From Liolophura sinensis (lineage: Eukaryota > Mollusca > Polyplacophora > Chitonida > Chitonidae), in the NCBI RefSeq assembly GCF_032854445.1, contig NC_088296.1, positions 9,274,706 through 9,338,705 on the forward strand: a stretch of 64,000 nucleotides of DNA. The letters run 5' to 3'. Each line of letters starts with the position of its first letter. The first letter of the stretch is position 1. This document shows, in pieces, positions 11,101 through 21,025 of this stretch. A program made the translations under genes and the position numbers. The notes below the pieces were generated by a model, which had not been told where the DNA came from, made no database searches, and saw only the letters and a list, made by a program, of their open reading frames with translations.

Positions 11101-11236
11101 TTTGCGGAGAGAATTACAAGGCGAGAATCTGGAGTCTACCGTTAACGATGCTCCGGTCTATGTGAATTCCGCGCAAGTGCCCGGGGATGCAATATACGTC
11201 AATACTGGAACACGGACGGGCACGTTCACGCCATAG
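4133..11236 (+). CDS. Mucin-like single-pass membrane protein with tyrosine-motif tail (gene A, 4 exons)
   Basis: Four exons join without a frame break: 4133-4187, 7643-7978, 10231-10451 and 11060-11236. The coding length is 789 nt, giving 262 residues. Residues 1-18 form a hydrophobic signal peptide. Residues 19-130 are a Thr/Ser-rich stalk with hardly any cysteine, as in mucin-like O-glycosylated regions. Residues 153-177 are a membrane span (LVAVTALAAGFGVTSAILLV onward). Residues 178-262 are a cytoplasmic tail. The tail has IYTDL (Y216), VYVNS (Y238) and IYVNT (Y250). YxN is the known Grb2 SH2-binding pattern and YxxL resembles half an ITAM, so a signalling role is inferred, not shown. Introns are phase 1, 1, 0. 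An acceptor at 4127-4128 implies an upstream 5' UTR exon. A further phase 1-1 exon could hide in the first intron. I do not recognise a named orthologue. Confidence 0.72.
4405..4690 (-). repeat. 48-bp minisatellite grown from a family B SINE 3' region
   Basis: Five to six units of 48 bp on the minus strand each carry an ACACACCTAATGG-type core and a CCGTCATATGAC-type end. The first unit is preceded by GACATGCCACAAGAAGAC. Family B elements at 26041-26105 and 27740-27805 have the same order once: CTGCCACAAGA, then CACCTAATGA, then CGTCATATGG. The array therefore looks like local amplification of one piece of a SINE. The 16-residue repeat in its open frame (PNGSPPSYDPLYVHT type) follows from 48 being divisible by 3. 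Confidence 0.7.
4691..7642 (+). other. Intron 1 of gene A; no other gene seen
   Basis: The stretch holds A-runs and T-runs (4818-4838, 4875-4890, 6379-6397) and a G-run of about 18 at 7175-7192. Short open frames lack family features. I looked for a cysteine-rich phase 1-1 exon, as found in the genes at 42-52 kb, and found none I could support. Confidence 0.5.
7643..7978 (+). CDS. Gene A exon 2: Thr/Ser-rich mucin-like stalk
   Basis: The exon is 336 nt and phase 1 at both ends (acceptor ACTTTTGAAG, donor GTATGT). Most codons are ACA, ACG, ACC or AGT, giving runs such as VTTTSVETTTTRPSTTV, with no cysteine. The low complexity explains the antisense open frame at 7602-7856, which is an artefact. 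The acceptor has a weak pyrimidine tract, so the 5' edge is less certain than the 3' edge. Confidence 0.7.
8116..8426 (-). repeat. Full-length SINE family A with 13-bp target duplication
   Basis: On the minus strand it starts GGGGCCTCCGTGGCTCAGTC, a tRNA-like head with box A (TGGCTCAGTCGG) and box B (GAGTTCAAGTCC). A central domain follows, then the tail TACGGCGTAAAACACCAATC and a run of about 33 A (T on the + strand). TAAATGGATTCGA flanks it exactly at 8116-8128 and 8414-8426. The perfect duplication and long A-run suggest a young insertion by a LINE-dependent mechanism. It lies in intron 2 of gene A. Confidence 0.93.
8500..8762 (-). repeat. Older SINE family A copy
   Basis: It has the same order as the neighbouring full-length copy: tail complement GGGGTTTTACGCCCTACCC, middle GAGCTGGACTTGAACTCACA, head complement ending CACTGAGGCACC. 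It has many more substitutions and no visible target duplication. A further tail scrap (TTCGCCGAACTCAAGAATAT) lies at 8946-8965. Confidence 0.85.
9585..9930 (+). repeat. tRNA-derived SINE, family C, interrupted by another SINE
   Basis: A tRNA-like head (TGACCGAATGGCCGAACGGT and box B-like TTTTCGAACCC) is followed by GAGGTTTCTCTGGTACCCGA. The expected 3' end (TATGTGGCGTTTAACACCAG, then AAATAAA) appears only at 9895-9927. The material between, 9745-9872, is a family A SINE tail in reverse orientation, so one SINE appears to have inserted into the other. Confidence 0.6.
9745..9872 (-). repeat. SINE family A tail, nested in family C
   Basis: Read on the + strand it contains GGTGTTTTACTCCGTACCCC, then GGCGGTCAGCATTATGGTGG and GGAAACCCACGACTATCCGC. 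It ends abruptly in the central domain without a head, so it is 5'-truncated. Confidence 0.75.
10078..10198 (+). repeat. SINE family A tail
   Basis: GGTTTCCCCTGGGCTCTTCC, CACCATAATGCAGGCCGTC and GAGTACGGCGTAAAAAGACC match the 3' half of family A. It ends about 30 bases before the acceptor of gene A exon 3, so the polypyrimidine tract there partly adjoins repeat-derived DNA. Confidence 0.8.
10231..10451 (+). CDS. Gene A exon 3: membrane-spanning segment
   Basis: The exon is 221 nt, entering in phase 1 (acceptor TTGTTTGCAG) and leaving in phase 0 (donor GTAAGT). It encodes one NST N-glycosylation site, a single extracellular cysteine, a 25-residue hydrophobic span, and a basic juxtamembrane region (FKLRQLCNMKQRP). 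Positive charges follow the span, as expected for a type I protein. Confidence 0.78.
11060..11236 (+). CDS. Gene A exon 4: cytoplasmic tail with three tyrosine motifs and stop
   Basis: The acceptor GAAAGTTGCAG is followed by 58 codons and TAG. Tyrosines sit in SHIYTDLRREL, APVYVNSAQV and DAIYVNTGTR. The two YVN motifs are 12 residues apart. No AATAAA is visible in the next 150 bases. Confidence 0.75.
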   Translation: MDHRFGTNSHIYTDLRRELQGENLESTVNDAPVYVNSAQVPGDAIYVNTGTRTGTFTP

Positions 11237-11325
11237 CAAGACGAGTGTGTACTAAATATTATATATCTGCAGGTTTTCAGAAACAAATGATAAAACGCAT
11301 ATGTGTATTTTTATATATATTTCTT

Positions 11326-11618
11326 TACTTGATTGGAGTTCTACACCGTACTCAAGAATATTTCGCTTAATTTTTTTTTGATTGCTGTTTTACGCCGTAC
11401 TAAAAAATATTTCACTTCTACGACGGCGGCCAGCATTATGATGGGAGGAAACCGGGCAGAGCCCGGGGGGAACCCACGACCATCCGCAGGTTGCTGCAAG
11501 ACCTTCCCACGTACGGCCGGAGAGGAAGCCAGCATGGGCTGGACTTGAACTCACTGCGACCACTCCTGGGTCATTACGCTGCGCTAGCTCGCTAACCAAC
11601 TGAACCACGGAGGCTGCC
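11326..11618 (-). repeat. SINE family A copy with a second tail fragment
   Basis: A nearly full-length copy (11372-11618) reads on the + strand from TTGATTGCTGTTTTACGCCG to CCACGGAGGCTGCC, with its head on the right. A second, shorter tail (GATTGGAGTTCTACACCGTA, 11332-11362) abuts its left side in the same orientation. No target duplication is evident. Confidence 0.85.
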
Positions 11619-11639
11619 ATTTTCATGTAACAAATCTGT

Positions 11640-12255
11640 CTCATTCAAAAGGTAATTAGTTTATGGGCTGTTATTTTCGACCAAGTTGCACACAGTAAAA
11701 TGTCAGGATGTGAGTAACCACGAAACATTCCACAGAAACTAATCCAGCGATGACACCAGGGGTCCCGTTCTACAAAGCTGTCGAGAACAAAATTTTCAAT
11801 TCAAACCATACAAGCAGTGAAAGGCGCTTGGGGCAGCGGTGCAACAGCTTTGTAGAATGGACCTCAGCTGCTGAAAAAAATTACCTCCGTCTCAGAATGG
11901 GGTTCAACATCATACTGTGCCAACTAACATAACGGTCAACAGAAGACTCTGTACAAAATATTGTGTGAATTTCACAACAATCTGATATATAAACTAATTG
12001 TCAGTCACCTCGTAAACATTTTTCATTCGCCATTGATTTATGCATGCCTTTAACCATAAGAGGTTTTGTCACGTGACAAATGTCGGCGGTTCTACCCGGG
12101 TAAGCTGGTTACCTCCAGCAATTTACCAGGCCGCGACCATGTAAATAAAACATGATTGAACACGGTGTTAAATAAATATATTTAATTAATCAGTTGATTG
12201 GTGTGGTCGAATCCATGTCCTTTATCTTCAGCTCCGGCTTGTGGTCGGAAGATTT
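11640..12255. other. No gene seen
   Basis: A 60-codon open frame at 11750-11932 has no recognisable feature. The rest is AT-rich sequence without repeats I can name. Confidence 0.4.
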
Positions 12256-12261
12256 GTTAGG

Positions 12262-12850
12262 CTTCTAACCAAGAGCCATGGGTTCATTCATCCAATTATC
12301 TATCGACAGACTTCTAACCAAGAGCCATGGGTTCATTGATCCGAACATCTGTCGACAGACTTCTAACCAAGAACCATGGGTTCATTCATCTAATCATCTA
12401 TCGACAGACTTCTAACCAAGAGCCATGGGTTCATTCATCCAATCATCTATCGACAGACTTCTAACCAAGAGCCATGGGATCATTCATCCAATCATCTATC
12501 GACAGACTTCTAACCAAGAGCCATGGGCTCATTCATCCAATCATCTATCGACAGACTTCTAACCAAGAGCCATGGGCTGATTCATCCAATCATCTATCGA
12601 CAGACTTCTAACCAAGAGCCATGGGTTCATTCATCCGAACATCTATCGACAGACTTCTAACCGAGAGCCATGGGTTCATTCATCCAATCATCTATCGACA
12701 GACTTCCAACCAAGAGCCATGGGCCCATTCATCCAATCATCTATCGACAGACTTCTAACCAAGAACCATGGGTTCATTCATCTAATCATCTATCGACAGA
12801 CTTCTAACCAAGAGCTATGGGCTCGTCTGTCCAATCATCTATATGCAGTC
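12262..12850 (+). repeat. 49-bp tandem array, about 12 units
   Basis: The unit contains CTTCTAACCAAGAGCCATGG, GTTCATTCATCCAATCATC and TATCGACAGA. Spacing is 49 bp throughout with few substitutions. The window ATCCGAACATC replaces ATCCAATCATC in two units (about 12340 and 12635), which hints at duplication of blocks of units. Confidence 0.95.
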
Positions 12851-13151
12851 TTTTTACTTTCAAATAAATTCATTAGACATACATCACATCCTTATTTCGA
12901 ACATTACATTGCAACAAGGACAAATACCAATAGGTGGTCCTAAATACTTACTAGATAATAAACATATTTGTATTTCACAGTAAGTCTACAAATTTATAGC
13001 CCCCGTTATTCACTCTTTGCAAATGTAATGGTCTCTTGTACCTCATTTAAATAAAGGAGTGGTTTTATATCATCACTACTGTAGCTATTACAATCTGTGA
13101 TCAAGATTACGTGTTGTACACAAGTGCACTGTTCTGTTTCAACTGCTTGCT

Positions 13152-13490
13152 GTTATTTTTAAGTCAGTTGTTGTTGTATATATATATATGACTGACTCGG
13201 TGATATTTTGCCCATTGTTTGTCCTTTGTGTTCCAACTTCTGAAATACATGCTCAGCAAAATTAATGTTATTTTGACGTCAGTTGTTGTTGTATTCATAT
13301 ATGACTGACTCGGTGATATTTTTGCCCATTGTTTGTCCTTTCTGTTCCAACTTCTGAAATACATGCTCAGCAAATTAATGTTATTTTGAAGTCAGTTGTT
13401 GTTGTATTCATATATGACTGACTCGGTGATATTTTGCCCATTGTTTGTACTTTCTGTTCCAACTTCTGAAATACATGCTCAGTAAAATTA
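13152..13490 (+). repeat. Three-copy tandem repeat, unit about 113 bp
   Basis: Each copy starts GTTATTTT(G/T)A and continues GTCAGTTGTTGTTGTAT, ATGACTGACTCGGTGATATT and CTTCTGAAATACATGCTCAG. Copies start at about 13152, 13267 and 13380. Confidence 0.9.
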
Positions 13491-13589
13491 AAGAATGTGT
13501 AGTATATAGTTCTTTATAGTGTCTTAAAATCATGCACCGTATGTAGCAATTTTACGTTGGCCAATTTTACATTAACTAGCTCAAATTGC

Positions 13590-14990
13590 CTGATGGGTAT
13601 CTTCTTAGTAGTGCTGGCTTACCTCTCTGTCTGATACCTGATAATACTATTCCCTAATGTCTATCTGCAAAGGTGTGGTGAGTTTACTCTTTGTCTAATA
13701 CTTGGTCCATATATTACCTGAGGTGTATCTTCTCAGGTGTGCTGGTTTAATCTCAGTCTGATACCTGGTGCACATATAACTAATGTGCAACTTCTCAAGT
13801 GCGGTGGGTTTTATCTCTGTCCACATATTACTTTATGTGTAGCTTCTCAGCTGTGATTTGTTTCCTCTCTCTCTGATACCTTGCCCATCTACAACCTGAT
13901 GTGTATTTTCTCAGTTGTAGTGTGGTTTCCTCCCTGTCTAATACCTCGTCCACATATTGCCTGATGTGTAACTTTTCAGGTTTGGTGTGTTTCCCCTCTG
14001 TCCTCATACCTGGTATGATTATTCTCACATGGTATCTCAGGTTTGGTGGGTTTCCTCTGTCTAATACTTAGTACACATATTCTGTAATGTGTAATTTCTG
14101 AGGTGTGCTGTGTCTGATACCTTGTCCATCTATTAACTGATGTGTATCTTCTCAGCTGTTTTGGGTTTCCTCTGTGTCTTATACCTTGTGCGAATATTCT
14201 CGGATGTGTATCTCAGACCTATAGTGTGTTTTCTGTCTGATACCTGGCATGAATAATGTGTATCTCTATTGTGTATCTTCTCAGGTATGATGTGTTTTTC
14301 ACTGTGTCTGATACGTGAACGAGTGTTACCTAATGTGTAACTTCTTTGTTCCCTCTCTATGAGAAAACTTGTCCATATATAACCTGATGTGTATCTTCTC
14401 ACCTGTGGTGGGTTTCCTCTCTGTCTGACACTTGGTCCTCATATTACCTAATGTGTAACTTCTCAGGGAAACTGGTTTTCTCTCTGTCTCATACAGGGTC
14501 CACACATCACATGACGTGTAACTTCTCGGAGAGCTTTTTTTCCTCTCTGGCTGACACCTGATCCACACATTACATGGTATCCATCTTCTATGGTGTGGTG
14601 CATATCCGCTCTGTCTGATACCTCGTCTCTTATTACCTGATTGTATCTTCTTAGATGGGGACAGTTTTTTTCAGTCTATCTTCGGACCGAGATATTATCA
14701 GATGTGTATCTTATCAGGAATGCTTTGTTTCCATTCAGTTCAGTTCCTCACATATTACCTTGTACATTTTCTCACGTGTGTGCTGGGTTTCCTCTCTGCC
14801 CAAGGCGTGGTCCACATATTAACTGATGTGTACACTTCTGGCGTGTGATAAATTTCCTCTCTGCCTGAGGCCGATCCACATTTTACCTCATGTATTTTCT
14901 CAGGTGTTTCTCCTGTGTTTAATACCTGAACCAGACAGTACCTGATGTGTATAATCTTAGGTGTGGTGGGGTTTTCTCTCTGATTCCTGC
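13590..14990 (+). repeat. Diverged monomer flank of the 60-bp satellite
   Basis: About 20 irregular units of roughly 55-80 bp carry the satellite landmarks: CTGATGTGTATCTTCTCAG, GTGTGGTGGGTTT and CCTCTCTGTCTGATACCTGG. They differ widely from each other, unlike the homogeneous array to the right. They look like older, unhomogenised monomers at the edge of a satellite. Confidence 0.85.
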
Positions 14991-17900
14991 TCTAGTTAGT
15001 ACCTGATGTGTATCATCTTAGGTGTGGTGGGTTTTCTCTCTGATTCCTGCTCTAGATAGTACCTGATGTGTATCATCTTAGGTGTGGTGGGTTTTCTCTC
15101 TGATTCCTGCCCCAGATAGTACCTAATGTGTATCATCCTTGGGTGTGGTGGATTTTCTCTCTGATTCCTGCCCCAGATAGTACCTGATGTGTATCATCCT
15201 AGGTGTGGTGGGTTTTCTCTCTGATTCCTGCTCTAGATAGTACCTGATGTGTATTATCTTAGTGTGGTGGGTTTTCTCTCTGATTCCTGCTCTAGATAGT
15301 ACCTGATGTGTATTATCTTAGGTGTGGTGGGTTTTCTCTCTGATTCCTGCCCAGATAGTACCTGATGTGTATCATCTTAGGTGTGGTGGGTTTTCTCTCT
15401 GATTCCTGTACCAGTTAGTACCTGATGTGTATCATCTTAGGTGTGCGTGGGGTTTTCTCTCTGATTCCTGCTCTAGATAGTACCTGATGTGTATCATCTT
15501 AGGTGTGGTGGGTTTTCTCTCTGATCCTGCCCCAGATAGTACCTGATGTGTATCATCTTAGTTGTGGTGGGTTTTCTCTCTGATTCCTGCCCCAGGTAGT
15601 ACCTGATGTGTATCATCTTAGGTGTGGTGGGTTTTCTCTCTGATTCCTGCCCCAGACCAGTACCTGATGTGTATCTTCTCAGGTATGGCGGGTTTTCTCT
15701 CTGATTCCTGCTCTAGTTAGTACCTGATGTGTATAATCTTAGGTGTGGTGGGTTTTCTCCTGATTCCTGCTCTAAAAAGTACCTGATGTGTATCATCTTA
15801 GGTGTGGTGGGTTTTCTCCTGATTCCTGTCCCAGATAGTACCGGATGTGTATCATCTTGGGTGTGGTGGGTTTTCTCTCTGATTCCTGCCCCAGATAGTA
15901 CCTGATGTGTATCATCTTAGGTGTGGTGGGTTTTCTCTCTGATTCCTGCTCTAGATAGTACCTGATGTGTATAATCTTAGATGTGGTGGGTTTTCTCTCT
16001 GATTCCTGCCCCAGATAGTACCTGATGTGTATCATCTTAGGTGTGATAGGATTTCTCTCTGATTCCTGCTCTGTATAGTACCTGATGTGTATCATCTTAG
16101 GTGTGATGGTTTTTCTCTCTGATTCCTGCTCTAGATAGTACCTGATGTGTATCATCTTAGGTGTGGTGGGTTTTCTCTCTGATTCCTGCTCTAGATAGTA
16201 CCTGATGTGTATCATCTTGGGTGTGGTGGGTTTTCTCTCTGATTACTGCTCTAGATAGTACCTGATGTGTATCATCTTAGGTGTGGTGGGTTTTCTCTCT
16301 GATTCCTGTACCAGTTAGTACCTGATGTGTATCATCTTGGGCGTGATAGGATTTCTCTCTGATTCCTGCTCTAGATAGTACCTGATGTGTATCATCTTAG
16401 GTGTGGTGGGTTTTCTCTCTGATTCCTGCTCTAGATAGTACCTGATGTGTATCATCTTAGGCGTGGTGGGTTTTCTCTCTGATTCCTGCTCTAGATAGTA
16501 CCTGATGTGTATTATCTTAGGTGTGGTGGGTTTTCTCTCTGATTCCTGCCCCAGATAGTACCTGATGTGTATCATCTTAGGTGTGGTGGGTTTTCTCTCT
16601 GATTCCTGCTGTGTATAGTACCTGATGTGTATCATCTTGGGTGTGGTGGGTTTTCTCTCTGATTCCTGCCCCAGATAGTACCTGATGTGTATCGTCTTAG
16701 GCGTGGTGGGTTTTCTCTCTGATTCCTGCTCTAGATAGTACCTGATGTGTATCGTCTTAGGCGTGGTTGGTTTTTTCTCTGATTCCTGCTCTAGACAGTA
16801 CCTGATGTGTATTATCTTAGGTGTGGTGGGTTTTCTCTCTGATTCCTGCTCTAGATAGTACCTGATGTGTATCATCTTATATGCGGTGGGTTTACTCTCT
16901 GATTCCTGCCCCAGTTAGTACCTAATGTGTATCATCTTAGATGTGGTGGGTTTTCTCTCTGATTCCTGCTCTAGATAGTACCTGATGTGTATCATCTTAG
17001 GTGTGGTGGGTTTTCTCTCTGATTCCTGCTCTAGGTAGTACCTGTTGTGTATCATGTTAGGTGTGGTGGGTTTTCTCTCTGATTCCTGCCCCAGTTAGTA
17101 CCTGATGTGAATCATCTTAGGTGTGGTGGGTTTTCTCTCTGATTCCTGCTCTAGTTAGTACCTGATGTGTATCATCTTAGGTGTGGTGGGTTTTCTCTCT
17201 GATTCCTGCTTTAGATAGTACCTGATGTGTATCATCTTAGGTGTGGTGGGTTTTCTCTCTGATTCCTGCCCCAGAAAGTACCTGATGTGTATCATCTTAG
17301 GTGTGGTGGGTTTTCTCTCTGATTCCTGCCCCAGATAGTACCTGATGTGTATCATCTTAGGTGTGGTGGGTTTTCTCTCTGATTCCTGCCCCAGATAGTA
17401 CCTGATGTGTATCATCTTAGGTGTGGTGGGTTTTCTCTCTGATTCCTGTACCAGTTAGTACCTGATGTGTATCATCTTAGGTGTGGTGGGTTTTCTCTCT
17501 GATTCCTGCTCTAGATACTACCTGATGTGTATCATCTTAGGTGTGGTGGGTTTTCTCTCTGATTCCTGCCCCAGATAGTACCTGATGTGTATCATCTTAG
17601 TTGTGGTGGGTTTTCTCTCTGATTCCTGCCCCAGGTAGTACCTGATGTGTATCATCTTAGGTGTGGTGGGTTTTCTCTCTGATTCCTGCCCCAGACAGTA
17701 CCTGATGTGTATCTTCTCAGGTATGGCGGGTTTTCTCTCTGATTCCTGCTCTAGTTAGTACCTGATGTGTATAATCTTAGGTGTGGTGGTTTTCTCCCTG
17801 ATTCCTGCTCTAAAAAGTACCTGATGTGTATCATCTTAGGTGTGGTGGGTTTTCTCCCTGATTCCTGTCCCAGATAGTACCGGATGTGTATCATCTTGGG

Positions 17901-20582
17901 TGTGGTGGGTTTTCTCTCTGATTCCTGCCCCAGATAGTACCTGATGTGTATCATCTTAGGTGTGGTGGGTTTTCTCTCTGATTCCTGCTCTAGATAGTAC
18001 CTGATGTGTATCATCTTAGGTGTGGTGGGTTTTCTCTCTGATTCCTGCCCCAGAAAGTACCTGATGTGTATCATCTTAGGTGTGGTGGGTTTTCTCTCTG
18101 ATTCCTGCCCCAGATAGTACCTGATGTGTATCATCTTAGGTGTGGTGGGTTTTCTCTCTGATTCCTGCCCCAGATAGTACCTGATGTGTATCATCTTAGG
18201 TGTGGTGGGTTTTCTCTCTGATTCCTGTACCAGTTAGTACCTGATGTGTATCATCTTAGGTGTGGTGGGTTTTCTCTCTGATTCCTGCTCTAGATACTAC
18301 CTGATGTGTATCATCTTAGGTGTGGTGGGTTTTCTCTCTGATTCCTGCCCCAGATAGTACCTGATGTGTATCATCTTAGTTGTGGTGGGTTTTCTCTCTG
18401 ATTCCTGCCCCAGGTAGTACCTGATGTGTATCATCTTAGGCGTGGTGGGTTTTCTCTCTGATTCCTGCTCTAGTTAGTACCTGATGTGTATAATCTTAGG
18501 TGTGGTGGGTTTTCTCCCTGATTCCTGCTCTAAAAAGTACCTGATGTGTATCATCTTAGGTGTGGTGGGTTTTCTCCCTGATTCCTGTCCCAGATAGTAC
18601 CGGATGTGTATCATCTTGGGTGTGGTGGGTTTTCTCTCTGATTCCTGCCCCAGATAGTACCTGATGTGTATCATCTTAGGTGTGGTGGGTTTTCTCTCTG
18701 ATTCCTGCTCTAGATAGTACCTGATGTGTATAATCTTAGATGTGGTGGGTTTTCTCTCTGATTCCTGCCCCAGATAGTACCTGATGTGTATCATCTTAGG
18801 TGTGATAGGATTTCTCTCTGATTCCTGCTCTGTATAGTACCTGATGTGTATCATCTTAGGTGTGATGGTTTTTCTCTCTGATTCCTGCTCTAGATAGTAC
18901 CTGATGTGTATCATCTTAGATGTGGTGGGTTTTCTCTCTGATTCCTGCCCCAGATAGTACCTGATGTGTATCGTCTTAGGCGTGGTGGGTTTTCTCTCTG
19001 ATTCCTGCTCTAGATAGTACCTGATGTGTATCGTCTTAGGCGTGGTTGGTTTTTTCTCTGATTCCTGCTCTAGACAGCACCTGATGTGTATTATCTTAGG
19101 TGTGGTGGGTTTTCTCTCTGATTCCTGCTCTAGATAGTACCTGATGTGTATCATCTTATATGCGGTGGGTTTACTCTCTGATTCCTGCCCCAGTTAGTAC
19201 CTAATGTGTATCATCTTAGATGTGGTGGGTTTTCTCTCTGATTCCTGCTCTAGATAGTACCTGATGTGTATCATCTTAGGTGTGGTGGGTTTTCTCTCTG
19301 ATTCCTGCTCTAGGTAGTACCTGTTGTGTATCATGTTAGGTGTGGTGGGTTTTCTCCCTGATTCCTGCCCCAGTTAGTACCTGATGTGAATCATCTTAGG
19401 TGTGGTGGGTTTTCTCTCTGATTCCTGCTCTAGTTAGTACCTGATGTGTATCATCTTAGGTGTGGTGGGTTTTCTCTCTGATTCCTGCTTTAGATAGTAC
19501 CTGATGTGTATCATCTTAGGTGTGGTGGGTTTTCTCTCTGATTCCTGCCCCAGAAAGTACCTGATGTGTATCATCTTAGGTGTGGTGGGTTTTCTCTCTG
19601 ATTCCTGCCCCAGATAGTACCTGATGTGTATCATCTTAGGTGTGGTGGGTTTTCTCTCTGATTCCTGCTCTAGTTAGTACCTGATGTGTATTATCTTAGG
19701 TGTGGTGGGTTTTCTTTCTGATTCCTGCTCTAGATAGTACCTGATGTGTATCATCTTAGATGTGGTGGGTTTTCTCTCTGATTCCTGCCCCAGTTAGTAC
19801 CTGATGTGTATCATCTTAGGTGTGGTGGGTTTTCTCTCTGATTCCTGCCCCAGTTAGTACCTGATGTGTATCATCTTAGGTGTGGTGGGTTTTCTCTCTG
19901 ATTCCTGCTCTAGACAGTACTTGATGTGTATCATCTTAGGTGTGGTGCGTTTTCTCTCTGATTCCTGCTCTAGTTAGTACCTGATGTGTATCATCTTAGG
20001 TGTGGTGGGTTTTCTCTCTGATTCCTGCTCTAGATAGTACCTGATGTGTATCATCTTAGATGTGGTGGGTTTTCTCTCTGATTCCTGCCCCAGTTAGTAC
20101 CTGATGTGTATCATCTTAGGTGTGGTGGGTTTTCTCTCTGATTCCTGCTCTAGACAGTACTTGATGTGTATCATCTTAGGTGTGGTGCGTTTTCTCTCTG
20201 ACTCCTGCCCCAGTTAGTACCTGATGTGTATCATCTTAGGTGTGGTGGGTTTTCTCTCTGATTCCTGCTCTAGATATTACCTGATGTGTATCATCTTAGG
20301 TGTGGTGGGTTTTCTCTCTGATTCCTGCCGCAGTTAGTACCTGATGTGTATCATCTTAGGTGTGGTGGGTTTTTCTCTCTGATTCCTGCTCTAGATAGTA
20401 CCTGATGTGTATCATCTTAGGTGTGGTGGGTTTTCTCTCTGATTCCTTCTCTAGATAGTACCTGATGTGTATCATCTTAGGTGTGTTGGCTTTTCTCTCT
20501 GATTCCTGCTCTAGATAGTACCTGATGTGTATTATCTTAGGTGTGGTGGGTTTCCTCTCTGATACCTGCTCAAGATAGTAAC
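14990..20582 (+). repeat. Main satellite: 60-bp unit, about 93 copies
   Basis: Consensus landmarks are TAGTACCTGATGTGTATCAT, CTTAGGTGTGGTGGG and TTTTCTCTCTGATTCCTGC, then CTCTAGA or CCCCAGA. The period is 60 bp, with rare 1-2 base indels that shift the register. Variant units recur at fixed offsets: the TATGCGG unit at 16861 and 19140 (about 2280 bp), the TGATAGGATTT unit at 16021 and 18780 (about 2760 bp), and the TATGGCGGG unit at 15661 and 17699 (about 2040 bp). These show large block duplications. The minus strand stays open for up to 226 codons because 60 is divisible by 3; see the rejected list. Confidence 0.98.
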
Positions 20583-20598
20583 TTCCCAGGTGCGATAT

Positions 20599-20945
20599 CG
20601 GCCCGGATAGTGCAGTTTGTAGAGCGTCCGCTACGGGAGCGGTAAATCCAGGGTCAATCCTCGGTCGAGTCACGCCTAAGTTTTTAAAAGAGGAAGCTGT
20701 AACTTCCACGCTTGGCGTTCAGCATGAAGGGGGTAGTGCACCAACTGGTTGACCCGTATCAGTATAATAGCTCGAGCGGTGCAGCTTACTTACTTTCGGT
20801 AAGTCGTCCCAGTGAAGCAGCAGTAAATCAAAGAACGGTGGAAATCCGTCTGGCAAACAAGAAGGTACATTACATACACCCTACGGATTCCTTCGTCGTC
20901 ATATGACTGAAAAATTGTTGAGAACGACGTTAAACTCCAAGCACT
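20599..20945 (+). repeat. tRNA-derived SINE, family B, near full length
   Basis: The head (GCCCGGATAGTGCAGTTTGT, box A-like; GGGTCAATCCTCGGTCGAGTC, box B region) is followed by GCTTGGCGTTCAGCATGA. The 3' end reads GTCGTCATATGACTGAAAAA, then TTGTTGAGAACGACGTTAAA and a CACTCACTCACTTACTC tail. It sits at the end of the satellite. One diverged satellite monomer follows at about 20955-21020, so the element inserted into the array margin. Confidence 0.8.
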
Positions 20946-20954
20946 CACTCACTT

Positions 20955-21025
20955 ACTCCAGGGTGCCGTGGGTTTCCTCTCTGATACCTGGTTAGATAGT
21001 TACTAATGTGTATCTTCTCAAATTT
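20955..21025 (+). repeat. Isolated diverged satellite monomer
   Basis: GTGCCGTGGGTTTCCTCTCT, GATACCTGGTTAGATAGTTA and CTAATGTGTATCTTCTCAAA match the diverged left-flank monomers rather than the homogeneous 60-bp array. Confidence 0.75.

Noticed and set aside
15793-19634. Long minus-strand open frames with a 20-residue repeat (MIHIRYYLEQESERKPTTPK type)
   Set aside because: 60 is divisible by 3, so any frame without a stop in the unit stays open. Units with GTTAGTACC create in-frame TAA on the minus strand and are common, and 1-2 base indels change the frame. There is no signal of selection on the peptide.
14990-20582. CRISPR-like array
   Set aside because: Units are contiguous, with no unique spacers, and the DNA is eukaryotic.
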